From the NCBI RefSeq assembly GCF_009377205.1, contig NZ_VJZE01000033.1, positions 1 through 38,737 of the forward strand: 38,737 nt of DNA, written 5' to 3'. The stretch is from Streptomyces phyllanthi (GTDB lineage: Bacteria; Actinomycetota; Actinomycetes; Streptomycetales; Streptomycetaceae). Of this stretch, positions 15,636 to 24,419 are shown in pieces. The position numbers and the translations under genes were made by a program. How positions within the stretch are numbered: position 1 is the first letter of the stretch; every line of letters begins with the position of its first letter. Under the pieces are notes generated by a model. That model worked only from the letters and a program-made list of their open reading frames with translations. It searched no databases and was not told where the DNA came from.

Positions 15636-16238
15636 ATGAACGATCGCGAGGGCCGCCCGGCAGGACTACGAGAGCGCACCCGGCGAGCAGTGCAGGCCGA
15701 GATCGTCGAGGCCGCGATGCGGCTGTTCCTCGAGCAGGGTTTCGAGGCCACCACCATGGAGCAGATCGCGAGCGAAATCGGTACCTCGCGGCGCTCGCTG
15801 TTCCGCTACTTCGGCACGAAAGAAGACATCGTGCTGGGCGACCACGCGGACCACGGCAAAGTCCTGCAGGCTGCGCTGGAAGCGCGTCCGGCACACGAGC
15901 CGCCATGGGAAGCGCTCCGGGCGGCCCTCAAGCAGCTCGTCGAGTCCCTCCCGTACTCGCCCAGGGACTTTCTCAAGATCACCAGCATGCTCCACGCATC
16001 GCCCTCCCTCCGAGCGCGCCAACATGAGAAACGGCAGCAGTGGACGGAGCTGCTCGTGCCGGACATCGCCAGACGGCTCGGCGCCGCGGCGGACCCGATG
16101 GCCGAGGTGCGGGCCCGCGCGCTCGTCGCCTGCGCCCTGTCCTGCTCCGAAGTCGCGACAGAAGTCTGGGTCCGCAGCGAGGGCACCGTTGATATGGAGC
16201 AGGCCTTCGATGAGGCGGTTGCCGCGGTACGCGGATAG
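15636..16238 (+). CDS. TetR-family transcriptional regulator
   Basis: A 200-residue TetR-type repressor. The DNA-binding domain is residues ~15-62: AEIVEAAMRLFLEQGFEATT, MEQIASEIGTSRRSLFRYFGTKEDIV. The rest is the all-helical ligand-binding domain, similar in layout to the MftR-type C-terminus (ARALVACALSCSEVATEVW). The ATG at 15636 has AGGG 8 nt upstream. It diverges from the SDR gene, and the operator-like palindrome sits between them, so autoregulation and control of the SDR are expected. Downstream it runs into a GGCT microsatellite and a decayed gene. Confidence 0.92.
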   Translation: MNDREGRPAGLRERTRRAVQAEIVEAAMRLFLEQGFEATTMEQIASEIGTSRRSLFRYFGTKEDIVLGDHADHGKVLQAALEARPAHEPPWEALRAALKQLVESLPYSPRDFLKITSMLHASPSLRARQHEKRQQWTELLVPDIARRLGAAADPMAEVRARALVACALSCSEVATEVWVRSEGTVDMEQAFDEAVAAVRG

Positions 16239-16304
16239 GTGCCGGCGGTGCCGGCGGTGTCGCACTGGTGGCGGCGACCATTTGAGGCGTCGACGGCGCG
16301 GGCG

Positions 16305-16347
<43 letters not shown>

Positions 16348-16373
16348 GCAGAAACACACTCTGCGCTGCGCGG

Positions 16374-16653
16374 TCCAGCGGCGGACAACGCCGCCACGGC
16401 CGGCACCAGGGCCACGGCGCCGGCCGTGAGGGTGAAGAGCCGGCCGTACTCGGTGGCGGTGAGCGCCTTCCGCGGGCAGCGCGAGCAGACCGCCCAGCCA
16501 CACCGCCGTGGCCGGCAGATGCAGCGCGGAGACCGGGATCGCCACCGGGACCCGGATACCGGCCGAGGCGTGTTCGGCGGCGGCCCGGGTGAGGGCCCGG
16601 CCTGCGGAGAACAGCGCTCCCGCCCAGCGCGCTGCCGTTCCGAACCGCGGTGC
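16374..16653 (-). pseudogene. Frameshifted relic of a CopD-like membrane protein
   Basis: Two minus-strand frames join into one membrane-protein-like sequence. The first reads RWAGALFSAGRALTRAAAEH, then IPVSALHLPATAVWLGGLLALP; the second, after a shift near 16468-16474, reads KALTATEYGRLFTLTAGAVA and then LVPAVAALSAAG. The HLxAxxVWLGGLLAL pattern is that of the CopD/YcnJ copper-resistance domain. Both ends are missing: no start, no matching stop and no further helices before the GGCT repeat. CopD identity is by pattern only; a sequencing error at the shift cannot be excluded, but the protein would still be a fragment. Confidence 0.45.
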
Positions 16654-16753
16654 CGGGCGGGCTGATCGGATGCCGCTCGCCTGCCGGGGTGACCGGTCCG
16701 CGGTACGGCACTCGTACCCGGGCCGGTCATCTCGTCCGCGCCCGATCCGCTGG

Positions 16754-19700
16754 TCAGTGCAGCCGGGCGGTCAGGCGGTACCGGCCGGACGGCAGCCGGT
16801 AGGAGGACACCCTGCCGTCGTGACCGAGGAAACGCACCCCGTCCACTCGCGCCAACGGGGTGCGCCCCTCCCGGACAGCGTCGGCGGAGGCGGCCGGAAG
16901 GCGCAGGGTCGCCTCGCTGTTCGCGGGCACGACCGCGTCGTACAGCAGGGTCCGGCCGGCGTCGTCGAGCGCCCACTCGCTTCTGATCTCGCCGTACGGT
17001 GACTCGTACGAGCCGGACACCCGCGTGATCCTTCCGGTGGGATCGAGGTGGGGTTGCAGCACGAAGTGTTTGAAGCCGGGGCTGTCCGGGTCGCGCGCGA
17101 TGCCGGCCATGTACGCGTACATCCACTCCATGATCGCGCCGTAGGCGTAGTGGTTGAAGGAGTTCATGCTGACCGGGCCGAAGCCGTCGTCCTCGGAGTA
17201 GGAGTTCCAGCGCTCCCAGACGGTGGTGGCGCCGTTCCTCACCGAGTACAGCCAGGACGGCAGCGCGTCCTGGTGCAGCAGCTTGTACGCCAGGTCCGCG
17301 CGGCCCTCGTCGGTGAGGACGGGGGCGAGGACGTTGACGCCGAGGAAGCCGACGGACAGCGTGTTCTCGGCGTACCCGACCCGGCTGCTGTTCGGGTGCG
17401 CCGCCTTGTAGGCCGCGTCGTTGCCGATGTTGTCGGCCAGGTGCCCGACGAGGGCACGGCGTTGCGCCTCCGTCTCGTAGAACCCGAGTTTCAGGACCCA
17501 CAGCAGTGCCGACTGGCTGTTGTCCTCCGTCTTCTGGTCGGGGTCGGCGCCCGGTTCGATCGGGGACGCGTCACCCAGGCTGGACCTGACCGTGACGCGG
17601 TCGCCCTCCGTGCTCAGGTACTTGGTGATGAACGCCTGCTTGATGCGTCCGAAGAGCTGCTCGTACTCCTTCCCCTCCTCCGTCCGGCCGATCGCGCGGG
17701 CCATCTGTGCCATCAGCTGCGCGACGTAGCCGTAGTAGACGTCGCTCATGAGCTGGGCGCTGGTCTTCTGCGGCGCCAGCCAGTCGCCTGTGAGGGATCC
17801 TTGTCCGGCGTGGGAGTCGCCGGTCTGCTCCCGGATCCAGTCCAGGTAGCGGGTCATCGCGGGCCAGTTGTCCTTGACGATGGTCACGTCACCGGTCATC
17901 TGCCACACGGTCCAGGGGAGGATGACACCGCAGTCCGCCCAACCGCTGCCGCCTCCGGGGAAGTTGTACCGTCCGCCGGGGGCGACCCCGGTGAACTGAG
18001 CCTTGTCCATGCCGTAGATGGTCTGGGAGTCGACCACCGTGTCCTGGAAGTGGCTGAGGAAGACGCCGGCGTCCGCGTTGTACAGGCCGGTCACGGAGAA
18101 GACCTGTGTGTCGCCGGTCCAGCCGAGGCGTTCGTCGCGCTGCGGGCAGTCGGTGGGCACCCAGAGGTAGTTGCCGCGCTGGCCCCACCGGATGTTGCTC
18201 GCCAGTTTGTTGATGTCGGGGTCGTTGGTGGTGACGGTGCCGGTCTCGCGGATCGCGGAAGTGGCGACCTTTCCGGTCAGGCCGGTGATCGTGACGGTGT
18301 CCGTCGTGGTGACGGACACGTAGCGGAAGCCGTAGAAGGTGAGGGAGTCCTGATGGGTCTCGCCGTGCCGGTCGCCCTTGAGGATGTACGTACTGGTGGC
18401 CTTGGCGCTGCGGAGGTTGGCCCGGTAGACGGACCCCTCGGGGCCGTCCGCGCCGGCGCTGTCGTCGTTGAGCATCTCGCCGAACCTGAACTCGACCCGG
18501 GCACCGGCCGGGCCGCGCAGGCTGTAGCGGGCGACCCCGACCATGTTCTGGCCGAGGTCGAAGACGGCGGTGTCGCCGGCGCCGATCGTGACGGAGGCGG
18601 AGGCCGCCTTGTCGGGGTCGGTCACGGTCCGGGCGGGGTCCACGACGATGCGCCCCCTGCCGCCCGGGCTGCCGTCCTGTCCGGTCACTCCGGTGGCGAC
18701 GGTGATCGACCGCGGTCGGCGGTCCCACTTCGGCATCAGACGTGCCGTTTCGCCCGGGTAGGCGAGGAGTCGCACGTCCGGGTGCTTGTCCTCGAGGGCG
18801 ACTCGCTCCACGTCCCCCCAGGCGGAGTCGTCGAACCCGTGCGCCGTCCAGCCCGGCAGTTCCCTTCGGGCGTCGTAGGTCTGGCCGTCGTAGATGTCGT
18901 CGGCACGGCAGGGGCCGGTGTCGGTGGCCTTCCAGCCGCCGTCCGGCCTGGTGACGACCGTCTGCGACGTGCCGTCGGCGTACCGGATCAGCAGTTTGGC
19001 CTTGACCGCCAGGGCGTTGCCGTCCTTGGAGTAGTACGTGCTGCCGTCGGAGACGCGGCCGTTGTACCAGCCGTTGCCCAGGACGAAGGCGAGAGTGACC
19101 GCCCGCTCCCCTGTCACGTGATCCGTGACGTCGTACGTCATGTAGTCGATGCGCGTGTCGTAGTTCGTCCAGCCCGGGGGCAGCAGCTCGGTCGTGGTGC
19201 CGCCGTCCAGCGGAACGGTCACGTGGCGCCCGTTGACGTGGGCCTCGTACACACCGAGGGCCGAGACGTACAGCCGTGCCTCGCGGACCTGTGGCTGGTC
19301 CTCGGGGAGGCTCGCCGTCCTGAGGTGTTCCTCCTTCCTCAGCATCGGCGCGCCGGGTGAGTGGGGTGTCTTCCCCTTCATACCGATCCAGTGCGCGCCG
19401 TCCCATCCGGCCGCACCGTCGGTGCTCATGAGGCCGGTCTCGAATGAGGAGGGGAATGCGACACCGACCGGGTGGCCTTCCGCGTCCCAGACGGTGACGG
19501 TCCAGTGATAGCGGGTCGAGGGGCTGAGCGGTTCGCCCGCGTAGCGGACCGCCACGGAGTCGGAGGAGCGGACGCGCCCGCTGTTCCAGACATCCGCGCG
19601 GGCGGTGGACAGCTTGTCCGGCGACGTCGCGACGATGATCTGGTACGCGCCCTGCTTTTGGCCGCGGGCTGCCGACCCCATGCGCCAGCCGAAACGCGGT

Positions 19701-19945
19701 CGGGCGGCGTCCACACCCAGGGGACTCGTGCGGTGTTCCACGGTCAGCCCGCACACCGCGGCATTCTCCGTGTGGGGGGAGGATGCCGCGTGCGCGCTTC
19801 CGCCGCCCGCGCCGCCGGCCACTACAGGCACAGCGCCTGCCGTCGCCACGAGCACGCTCCGGCGGCGGACTCCCCCGCCGCCGGGACGACCGCTGTTCTC
19901 GGCATCACGGGCCGCACCGTCCGCGTCGTGTCGCGCATGGCTCAC
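16754..19945 (-). CDS. Tat-exported alpha-L-rhamnosidase, GH78 (locus A)
   Basis: A 1063-residue secreted enzyme that should hydrolyse terminal alpha-L-rhamnose from glycosides or polysaccharides. A twin-arginine signal (Arg28-Arg29, RRRSVLVATAGAV) ends near AHAA at ~53. Then follow an FN3-like N-domain (VEHRTSPLGVD, RYHWTVTVWDAEG), the rhamnosidase N-domain (LYVSALGVYEAHVNGR; PPGWTNYDTR), a beta domain (VFDLGQNMVGVARYSL), the six-hairpin catalytic domain and a C-terminal beta domain. The GH78 acid motif DCPQRDERLGWTGD is present (Glu605), and VWERWNSY carries Glu911, the likely base. The GTG start at 19945 is supported by AAGGA seven nt upstream. It is 43 bp behind the binding-protein gene and is the last gene of the ABC operon, so its product should feed that importer. 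Confidence 0.93.
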   Translation of the reverse strand: MSHARHDADGAARDAENSGRPGGGGVRRRSVLVATAGAVPVVAGGAGGGSAHAASSPHTENAAVCGLTVEHRTSPLGVDAARPRFGWRMGSAARGQKQGAYQIIVATSPDKLSTARADVWNSGRVRSSDSVAVRYAGEPLSPSTRYHWTVTVWDAEGHPVGVAFPSSFETGLMSTDGAAGWDGAHWIGMKGKTPHSPGAPMLRKEEHLRTASLPEDQPQVREARLYVSALGVYEAHVNGRHVTVPLDGGTTTELLPPGWTNYDTRIDYMTYDVTDHVTGERAVTLAFVLGNGWYNGRVSDGSTYYSKDGNALAVKAKLLIRYADGTSQTVVTRPDGGWKATDTGPCRADDIYDGQTYDARRELPGWTAHGFDDSAWGDVERVALEDKHPDVRLLAYPGETARLMPKWDRRPRSITVATGVTGQDGSPGGRGRIVVDPARTVTDPDKAASASVTIGAGDTAVFDLGQNMVGVARYSLRGPAGARVEFRFGEMLNDDSAGADGPEGSVYRANLRSAKATSTYILKGDRHGETHQDSLTFYGFRYVSVTTTDTVTITGLTGKVATSAIRETGTVTTNDPDINKLASNIRWGQRGNYLWVPTDCPQRDERLGWTGDTQVFSVTGLYNADAGVFLSHFQDTVVDSQTIYGMDKAQFTGVAPGGRYNFPGGGSGWADCGVILPWTVWQMTGDVTIVKDNWPAMTRYLDWIREQTGDSHAGQGSLTGDWLAPQKTSAQLMSDVYYGYVAQLMAQMARAIGRTEEGKEYEQLFGRIKQAFITKYLSTEGDRVTVRSSLGDASPIEPGADPDQKTEDNSQSALLWVLKLGFYETEAQRRALVGHLADNIGNDAAYKAAHPNSSRVGYAENTLSVGFLGVNVLAPVLTDEGRADLAYKLLHQDALPSWLYSVRNGATTVWERWNSYSEDDGFGPVSMNSFNHYAYGAIMEWMYAYMAGIARDPDSPGFKHFVLQPHLDPTGRITRVSGSYESPYGEIRSEWALDDAGRTLLYDAVVPANSEATLRLPAASADAVREGRTPLARVDGVRFLGHDGRVSSYRLPSGRYRLTARLH

Positions 19946-19988
19946 ACCTTCGTCCTTTCGGTTTCCCGCAACGTGTTCCCGGCACCGG

Positions 19989-21251
19989 TCAGGGGCCGGC
20001 CTGGTAGTCGGCGTCCATCTCGCCGAGGAGTCGCTTGGGCGTGGACTGCCCGCTGAAGATCTCCTGGAGGCCGCTGAGCATGGTCTGCTGGACCTTGGCG
20101 TTGGGCCAGAGCTGGTCCATGAACGGCACCGTGCGGTCCTCCTGGATGAACGTGGACAGTTCCTCCAGGGAGGGGTCGACCGCATAGCCCGTGTCGGGGA
20201 GTGAGGGCAGACCCCCCTGCTTCTTGACGAAGAGGTTCATGCCCTTGGGCGACATCACGAAGTTCACGAACTTCAGCGCCAGGTCCTCGTTCTTCGCCTT
20301 GGCGTTCACTCCGTAGCCGGCACCCGCCGCGGCCGGGATGAGGGTCCCGGACGGGTCGTCGGTGGCCGGCAGTGCCTTGAAGCTGAACGTGCCCTTCGGG
20401 TTCTTCCCCTTGAGGAGGGCGATCACCCAGTTGCCCTGGACGATGCCGAGCGTCTTGCCGGTGGCGGCGAGGCCTTGGCTGGCTTCGTAGTTGGTGCCCA
20501 GTGGGTTCTTCTGGAAGCAGCCGGTCTTCTCCATCGTGAGGTACTTGTCCAGGGCGGTGGTCCACGGCGACTTGGCGAAGGTGACCTGGCCGCCCTGCAT
20601 CTTCTTGTCGAAGTCCCGGTCGTCGCCGTAGACGGTCGTGGCGACCAGCGCGTACAGGACGAGCTGGGTCACCCAGTTGTCCTGGTTGCCCAGCGCGAAG
20701 GCGGGCGTTCCCTTGGCCTTCGCTGCCCGGCAGAAGTCCAGCAGCTTCGTCCAGGTGTCCGGCGGGGTGAGCCCGGCCTTCGCCATGGCCTGCTCGTTGT
20801 AGACCGCGCCGATGCCGTTGAGCCCGAAGACCGCGTTGTACGTCTTCCCCTCGTACTGCGCCACGCTCTTGACGGCGTCGGGCAGTTTCGCGGCCCAGGG
20901 CTGATCCGAGAGGTCCCGCAGGTAACCGGGCTTGGCCAGGACGTAGGTGGCGCCCGGGTTGCCGTTGCCGGGCCAGACCGACATGACGTCGGGTGCGGTG
21001 CCCGAGGACAGCTGGGTCCTGATCTGCTGCTGGTACTGGTCGGCACCGCTGGTGGTGAAGCGGACCTTGACGCCCGGGTTGGCCTTCTCGAACGCCTTGA
21101 CCACGTCCTCGACCGAACCCTGGTCGACCGAGGCGAGGGTCAGCGTCTTCGAATCGCCGCCGGAGCTTGCCTTGGTGCCGCCGCTGCAGGCGGCGAGCAC
21201 GGCGGCGGCCGTCACCGCTGCGGCCAGGGTCACGGGTGTGCGTGTCTTCAT
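19989..21251 (-). CDS. ABC sugar-importer solute-binding lipoprotein
   Basis: A 420-residue family-1 extracellular solute-binding protein. The lipoprotein signal ends in the lipobox LAAC with Cys22. The mature part has the family pattern: VVKAFEKANPGVKVRFTTSG, SSGTAPDVMSVWPGN, and YNEQAMAKAGLTPPDTWTKL. AGGGGG lies 5 nt before the ATG. It is the third gene of the locus A operon, 55 bp after the second permease gene and followed by the secreted GH78, so the ligand is probably rhamnose or a short rhamno-oligosaccharide (inferred from context only). Confidence 0.93.
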   Translation of the reverse strand: MKTRTPVTLAAAVTAAAVLAACSGGTKASSGGDSKTLTLASVDQGSVEDVVKAFEKANPGVKVRFTTSGADQYQQQIRTQLSSGTAPDVMSVWPGNGNPGATYVLAKPGYLRDLSDQPWAAKLPDAVKSVAQYEGKTYNAVFGLNGIGAVYNEQAMAKAGLTPPDTWTKLLDFCRAAKAKGTPAFALGNQDNWVTQLVLYALVATTVYGDDRDFDKKMQGGQVTFAKSPWTTALDKYLTMEKTGCFQKNPLGTNYEASQGLAATGKTLGIVQGNWVIALLKGKNPKGTFSFKALPATDDPSGTLIPAAAGAGYGVNAKAKNEDLALKFVNFVMSPKGMNLFVKKQGGLPSLPDTGYAVDPSLEELSTFIQEDRTVPFMDQLWPNAKVQQTMLSGLQEIFSGQSTPKRLLGEMDADYQAGP

Positions 21252-21306
21252 GATGTCCCCCTCGGGGAAGAGCCACCGGACGTGGGTGAAGGGCGGGCGT
21301 CGCGAG

Positions 21307-22128
21307 TCATCCCCGCAGCCCTCCCGCGAAGCCGTTGATGATGCTGCGCTGCAGCACGAAGTAGACGATCAGGACGGGCAGGATGCTGGTCACCAGGGCG
21401 GCGAAGATGAGGTTCCAGTCGGTGACGTACTGGCCGACGAAGCCGGCGATGGCCACCGGCATGGTCTGCTGGGCACTGCCGCTGAGGTACAGCAGCGGGG
21501 TGAAGAAGTCGTTCCAGACGGCCACGGCGTTGAGTACCAGGGCCGTCACCGTGACCGGTTTGAGCATCGGCAGGACCACGTACCGGAAGCTCTGCAGGGA
21601 TGTGCAGCCGTCGATCAGGGCCGCGTCCTCGAAGTCGCGGGGCAGCGCCCGCAGGAAGCCGACGTACAGGAAGACGGTGAACGGCACCTGCAGGCCGGAG
21701 TAGAAGAGGACCAGCGCCCACGGGGTGCCGAGCAGCCCCATGTCGCGCATGGTCTGGTACAGCGGCAGCGAGGCGAGCTGGAAGGGCAGTACCAGGCCCA
21801 GGAGGAACATCAGGTACGTACCCCGCGACCAGCGGGCCGCGACACGAGCCAGGGGGTACGCCGCCGCCGACGAGACGGCCAGCACGATGACGACACTGCA
21901 GACCGTCACCAGCACGCTGTTGCCCAGCGCGCCGCCGAGCGCGCCCTGCTGCCAGGCCTGTGTGAAGTTGTCCAGGGTGGGCGAGGAGGTCGGAGTGATC
22001 GGGGACGAGGTGTCCGACGCCGGCCGCACGGCAAGGTTGACCAGGACGTACACCGGGAAGCCCACGACCAGGGCGATCGCGATCATCGCGAGTTCCAGCG
22101 CGAGGGTGCGCCTGCGGTATCGGTTCAT
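21307..22128 (-). CDS. ABC sugar-importer inner-membrane permease, MalG-like
   Basis: A 273-residue permease with about six membrane helices. The cytoplasmic EAA loop reads RDFEDAALIDGCTS, the site that docks on the ATPase. Its start codon overlaps the stop of the preceding permease (ATGA, 22125-22128), showing translational coupling. No ATP-binding subunit is encoded in this operon; in streptomycetes a shared MsiK-type ATPase usually serves such systems. Confidence 0.93.
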   Translation of the reverse strand: MNRYRRRTLALELAMIAIALVVGFPVYVLVNLAVRPASDTSSPITPTSSPTLDNFTQAWQQGALGGALGNSVLVTVCSVVIVLAVSSAAAYPLARVAARWSRGTYLMFLLGLVLPFQLASLPLYQTMRDMGLLGTPWALVLFYSGLQVPFTVFLYVGFLRALPRDFEDAALIDGCTSLQSFRYVVLPMLKPVTVTALVLNAVAVWNDFFTPLLYLSGSAQQTMPVAIAGFVGQYVTDWNLIFAALVTSILPVLIVYFVLQRSIINGFAGGLRG

Positions 22129-23072
22129 GAGGCGGCCCTCTCGTTGCGGGACAGCACGAGGTACTGCCCCGTGGAGGCGACGGCCACGATGATGGTGAGG
22201 ACCACCGCGAGCGCGATGCTGTAGCCGAACTCGCCGAGGGTGAACGCGTCCTTGTAGATCAGTGTCGAGATGGTGTCGGTGGCGTGCCCCGGCCCGCCGC
22301 CCGTCAGCGCGTAGACCTGGTCGAAGAGCTTGAGCCCTCCGATGATCGACAGCATCAGGTTGATGGTGAAGGCAGGGGCCAGCAGCGGCCGCGTAACCGA
22401 CCAGAAGCGCCGCACGGGCCCCGCCCCGTCGATGGCCGCCGCCTCATGGACCTCCTTCGGCACCGACTGGAGTCCCGCCAGGAAGATGACCATCGAGTAG
22501 CCCGCGAACTGCCAGACGATCACTGCGACCACCGCCCACAGTGCGAGGCGCGGGCTGCCCAGCCAGTCCTGTCGCAGGCCGCCCAGTCCGACGGCGTCCC
22601 ACAGGCTGTTGACCGCACCGTCGGGGCCCAGCAGATTCCGCCAGAGGTAGGCGGTCACGATCGGGGTGATCACGGCGGGCGCGAACAGGAACACCCTGAG
22701 CAGGTTCCGGGACTTGATGGCCGTGTTGACTCCGAGGGCCAGCAGGAGGCCCAGTCCGTTCTGGACGACCGTGATCGACACGGCGATCAGCAGCGTGTGC
22801 CCGATGGCCTGCATCGCGTCGGGATCACGGAGCATGTCGGAGAAGTTGTCCAGGCCCACGAAGGAGAAGTGGGGATCCAGACCGTCCCAGTCGGTGAAGG
22901 CGTAGTAGAGACCGCGGGCGCTCGGCACCAGGACGACGAACGTGAACAGCAGCAGCGCGGGCAGCGCGAACCACCAGGGCGGCGTGGTTCGCGCCCGCCG
23001 GACTCGTGGTGCCGGTTCCGCGTCCGGAGACCGCTCGCGGTCCGGACGCTGCTTGTGCGGGGCCAGGGCCAC
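22125..23072 (-). CDS. ABC sugar-importer inner-membrane permease, MalF-like
   Basis: A 315-residue permease. A basic cytoplasmic N-tail is followed by six membrane helices beginning at WWFALPALLLFTFVVLV; the EAA loop is HEAAAIDGAGPVRRF. The GTG at 23072 is the right start: GGAGG lies 7 nt upstream, whereas the longer frame upstream runs through a LacI-type palindrome. It is the first gene of the locus A operon and diverges from the LacI gene. Confidence 0.93.
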   Translation of the reverse strand: MALAPHKQRPDRERSPDAEPAPRVRRARTTPPWWFALPALLLFTFVVLVPSARGLYYAFTDWDGLDPHFSFVGLDNFSDMLRDPDAMQAIGHTLLIAVSITVVQNGLGLLLALGVNTAIKSRNLLRVFLFAPAVITPIVTAYLWRNLLGPDGAVNSLWDAVGLGGLRQDWLGSPRLALWAVVAVIVWQFAGYSMVIFLAGLQSVPKEVHEAAAIDGAGPVRRFWSVTRPLLAPAFTINLMLSIIGGLKLFDQVYALTGGGPGHATDTISTLIYKDAFTLGEFGYSIALAVVLTIIVAVASTGQYLVLSRNERAAS

Positions 23073-23088
23073 CGGGGCACCTCCTTTT

Positions 23089-23100
23089 TGAAACGTTTCA
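23089..23100. promoter_or_regulatory. LacI-type operator O1 (TGAAACGTTTCA)
   Basis: A perfect 12-bp palindrome with the central CG step typical of LacI-family operators. It lies 16 bp before the first permease start and directly ahead of its ribosome binding site, a position suited to blocking transcription of the ABC operon. Confidence 0.75.
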
Positions 23101-23202
23101 TACACACTGCTGGACAGGGTTTCGATCAATGCGAGGTTCAGGGTCGTGCCGTCGTCCGGCTGGTTCGGGCCTGCGCAGGGTCGGAAGACTCGCCCTGGTT
23201 TT

Positions 23203-23216
23203 GGGTAACGTTCCCC
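23203..23216. promoter_or_regulatory. LacI-type operator O2 (GGGTAACGTTCCCC)
   Basis: A 7+7 palindrome with one mismatch, in the middle of the 309-bp region between the ABC operon and the LacI gene. Its core GTAACGTTCC recurs identically ahead of the MFS operon (33814-33823) and nearly so ahead of the second secreted rhamnosidase (30797-30806). The rest of this intergenic region holds no gene. Confidence 0.6.
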
Positions 23217-23353
23217 ACAAGGTGTGGCCAGACCCTAGAGAGCGGCCCGCGTGACGTCAAGATGCCGCACATGCTGCACGATTGTTACGGCGGTGAGGCC
23301 GCTCAGATCCTCTGCGACACCTGCCGATCCACGGACTCTGCCCTACACTGATC

Positions 23354-23365
23354 GGCAACGTTTCC
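23354..23365. promoter_or_regulatory. LacI-type operator O3 (GGCAACGTTTCC), autoregulatory
   Basis: A 6+6 palindrome with one mismatch around AACGTT, just after a TACACT hexamer (23344-23349, possible -10) and before the GGGGAGGAA ribosome binding site of the LacI gene. Binding here would give autorepression. Confidence 0.6.
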
Positions 23366-23381
23366 CACGGGGAGGAACCGG

Positions 23382-24419
23382 ATGGAGCCGCCGGCACCAC
23401 GTCGCAGGGTCACCATCGTCGATGTCGCGCGTCACGCCCAGGTGTCCACGACCGCCGTGTCCAAGGTGCTGCGCAACGCGTACGGAGCCAGCCCCGAGAT
23501 GCACGCGAAGGTCCGGCGCGCGATCGACGAGCTGGGCTACCGTCCGCACGCCGGAGCCAGAGGCCTGCGGGGGCAGACCTACACCATCGGCGTGATGCTG
23601 CCCGACATCCGCAACCCCTTCTTCCCCGAGATCCTCGACGGCATCACCGCAACACTGGAAGGCACCGAGTACCAGGTGTTCCTGGGGCCCGGCTGCAACG
23701 GGGAGAAGGCGGAGGCCCGCGTCACGGAAGCGATGATCGACCGCGGCATGGACGGCATCATCATGATCGCGCCCGTGTCGTCGCGCGCCCACCTCGAACA
23801 CGTTGCCTCCTCCGTGCCGACCGTCGTCGTCGGCCGGCACGGGTCCTCTCCGGTGTACGACACGGTGGCGGACGACGACATCGAGGGTGCGTCCTTGGTC
23901 GTCGGTCACCTCGCCGGACTCGGGCACCGCCGGATCGCCCACATCGAACATCGCGAAACCGACCCGACGCGGCTCGCCGAGATGCCCAACGCCCGGCGCG
24001 CCGACGGATACAGGCAGGCCATGCGCGCCCATGGCCTCGCGGAGTGGATCGACGTCGTCTCCACGAGCTACACCCAGGAGGGCGGCTACCAGGGCGCGAA
24101 GGAGCTTCTGGACCGCCCCCACCCTCCCACGGCCGTGTTCGCCGGAGCTGACGTCGTTGCCATGGGTGTGCTGGAAGCGGTCGCCGAGGCCGGGCTCTCC
24201 GTTCCGGGTGATGTCTCGGTGGCCGGCTACGACAACACCACGTTCGCCGCGCTCGGCCCGATCTCACTGACCAGTGTCGACCAGGCGGGCTACGAGATCG
24301 GCAGGAACGCCGCCCGCCTCCTCCTGGACCGGATGGCCGACCGGCAGAGGCCCCCGGTCAGGATCAAGCTGTCCCCCGCGCTTGTGCCGCGCAGGACCAC
24401 CGCCCCGCCACCGGAATAG
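23382..24419 (+). CDS. LacI-family regulator of the ABC/rhamnosidase operon
   Basis: A 345-residue LacI/GalR-type repressor. The N-terminal HTH and hinge are canonical: RRRVTIVDVARHAQVSTTAV, SKVLRNAYGASPEMHAKV, then the hinge LGYRPHAGARGLRG. The periplasmic-binding-like domain follows (TIGVMLPDIRNPFFPEILDG ... FAGADVVAMGVLEAVAEAG, DVSVAGYDNTTFAALGPISL). GGGGAGGAA lies just before the ATG. It diverges from the permease operon, and three LacI-type operators lie between them. Its effector is probably a rhamnose-containing sugar, inferred from the operon. Confidence 0.94.
   Translation: MEPPAPRRRVTIVDVARHAQVSTTAVSKVLRNAYGASPEMHAKVRRAIDELGYRPHAGARGLRGQTYTIGVMLPDIRNPFFPEILDGITATLEGTEYQVFLGPGCNGEKAEARVTEAMIDRGMDGIIMIAPVSSRAHLEHVASSVPTVVVGRHGSSPVYDTVADDDIEGASLVVGHLAGLGHRRIAHIEHRETDPTRLAEMPNARRADGYRQAMRAHGLAEWIDVVSTSYTQEGGYQGAKELLDRPHPPTAVFAGADVVAMGVLEAVAEAGLSVPGDVSVAGYDNTTFAALGPISLTSVDQAGYEIGRNAARLLLDRMADRQRPPVRIKLSPALVPRRTTAPPPE

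Noticed and set aside
23073..23129. Upstream start for the first ABC permease at 23129
   Set aside because: The extra codons cover the LacI palindrome, and a strong GGAGG sits before the GTG at 23072.
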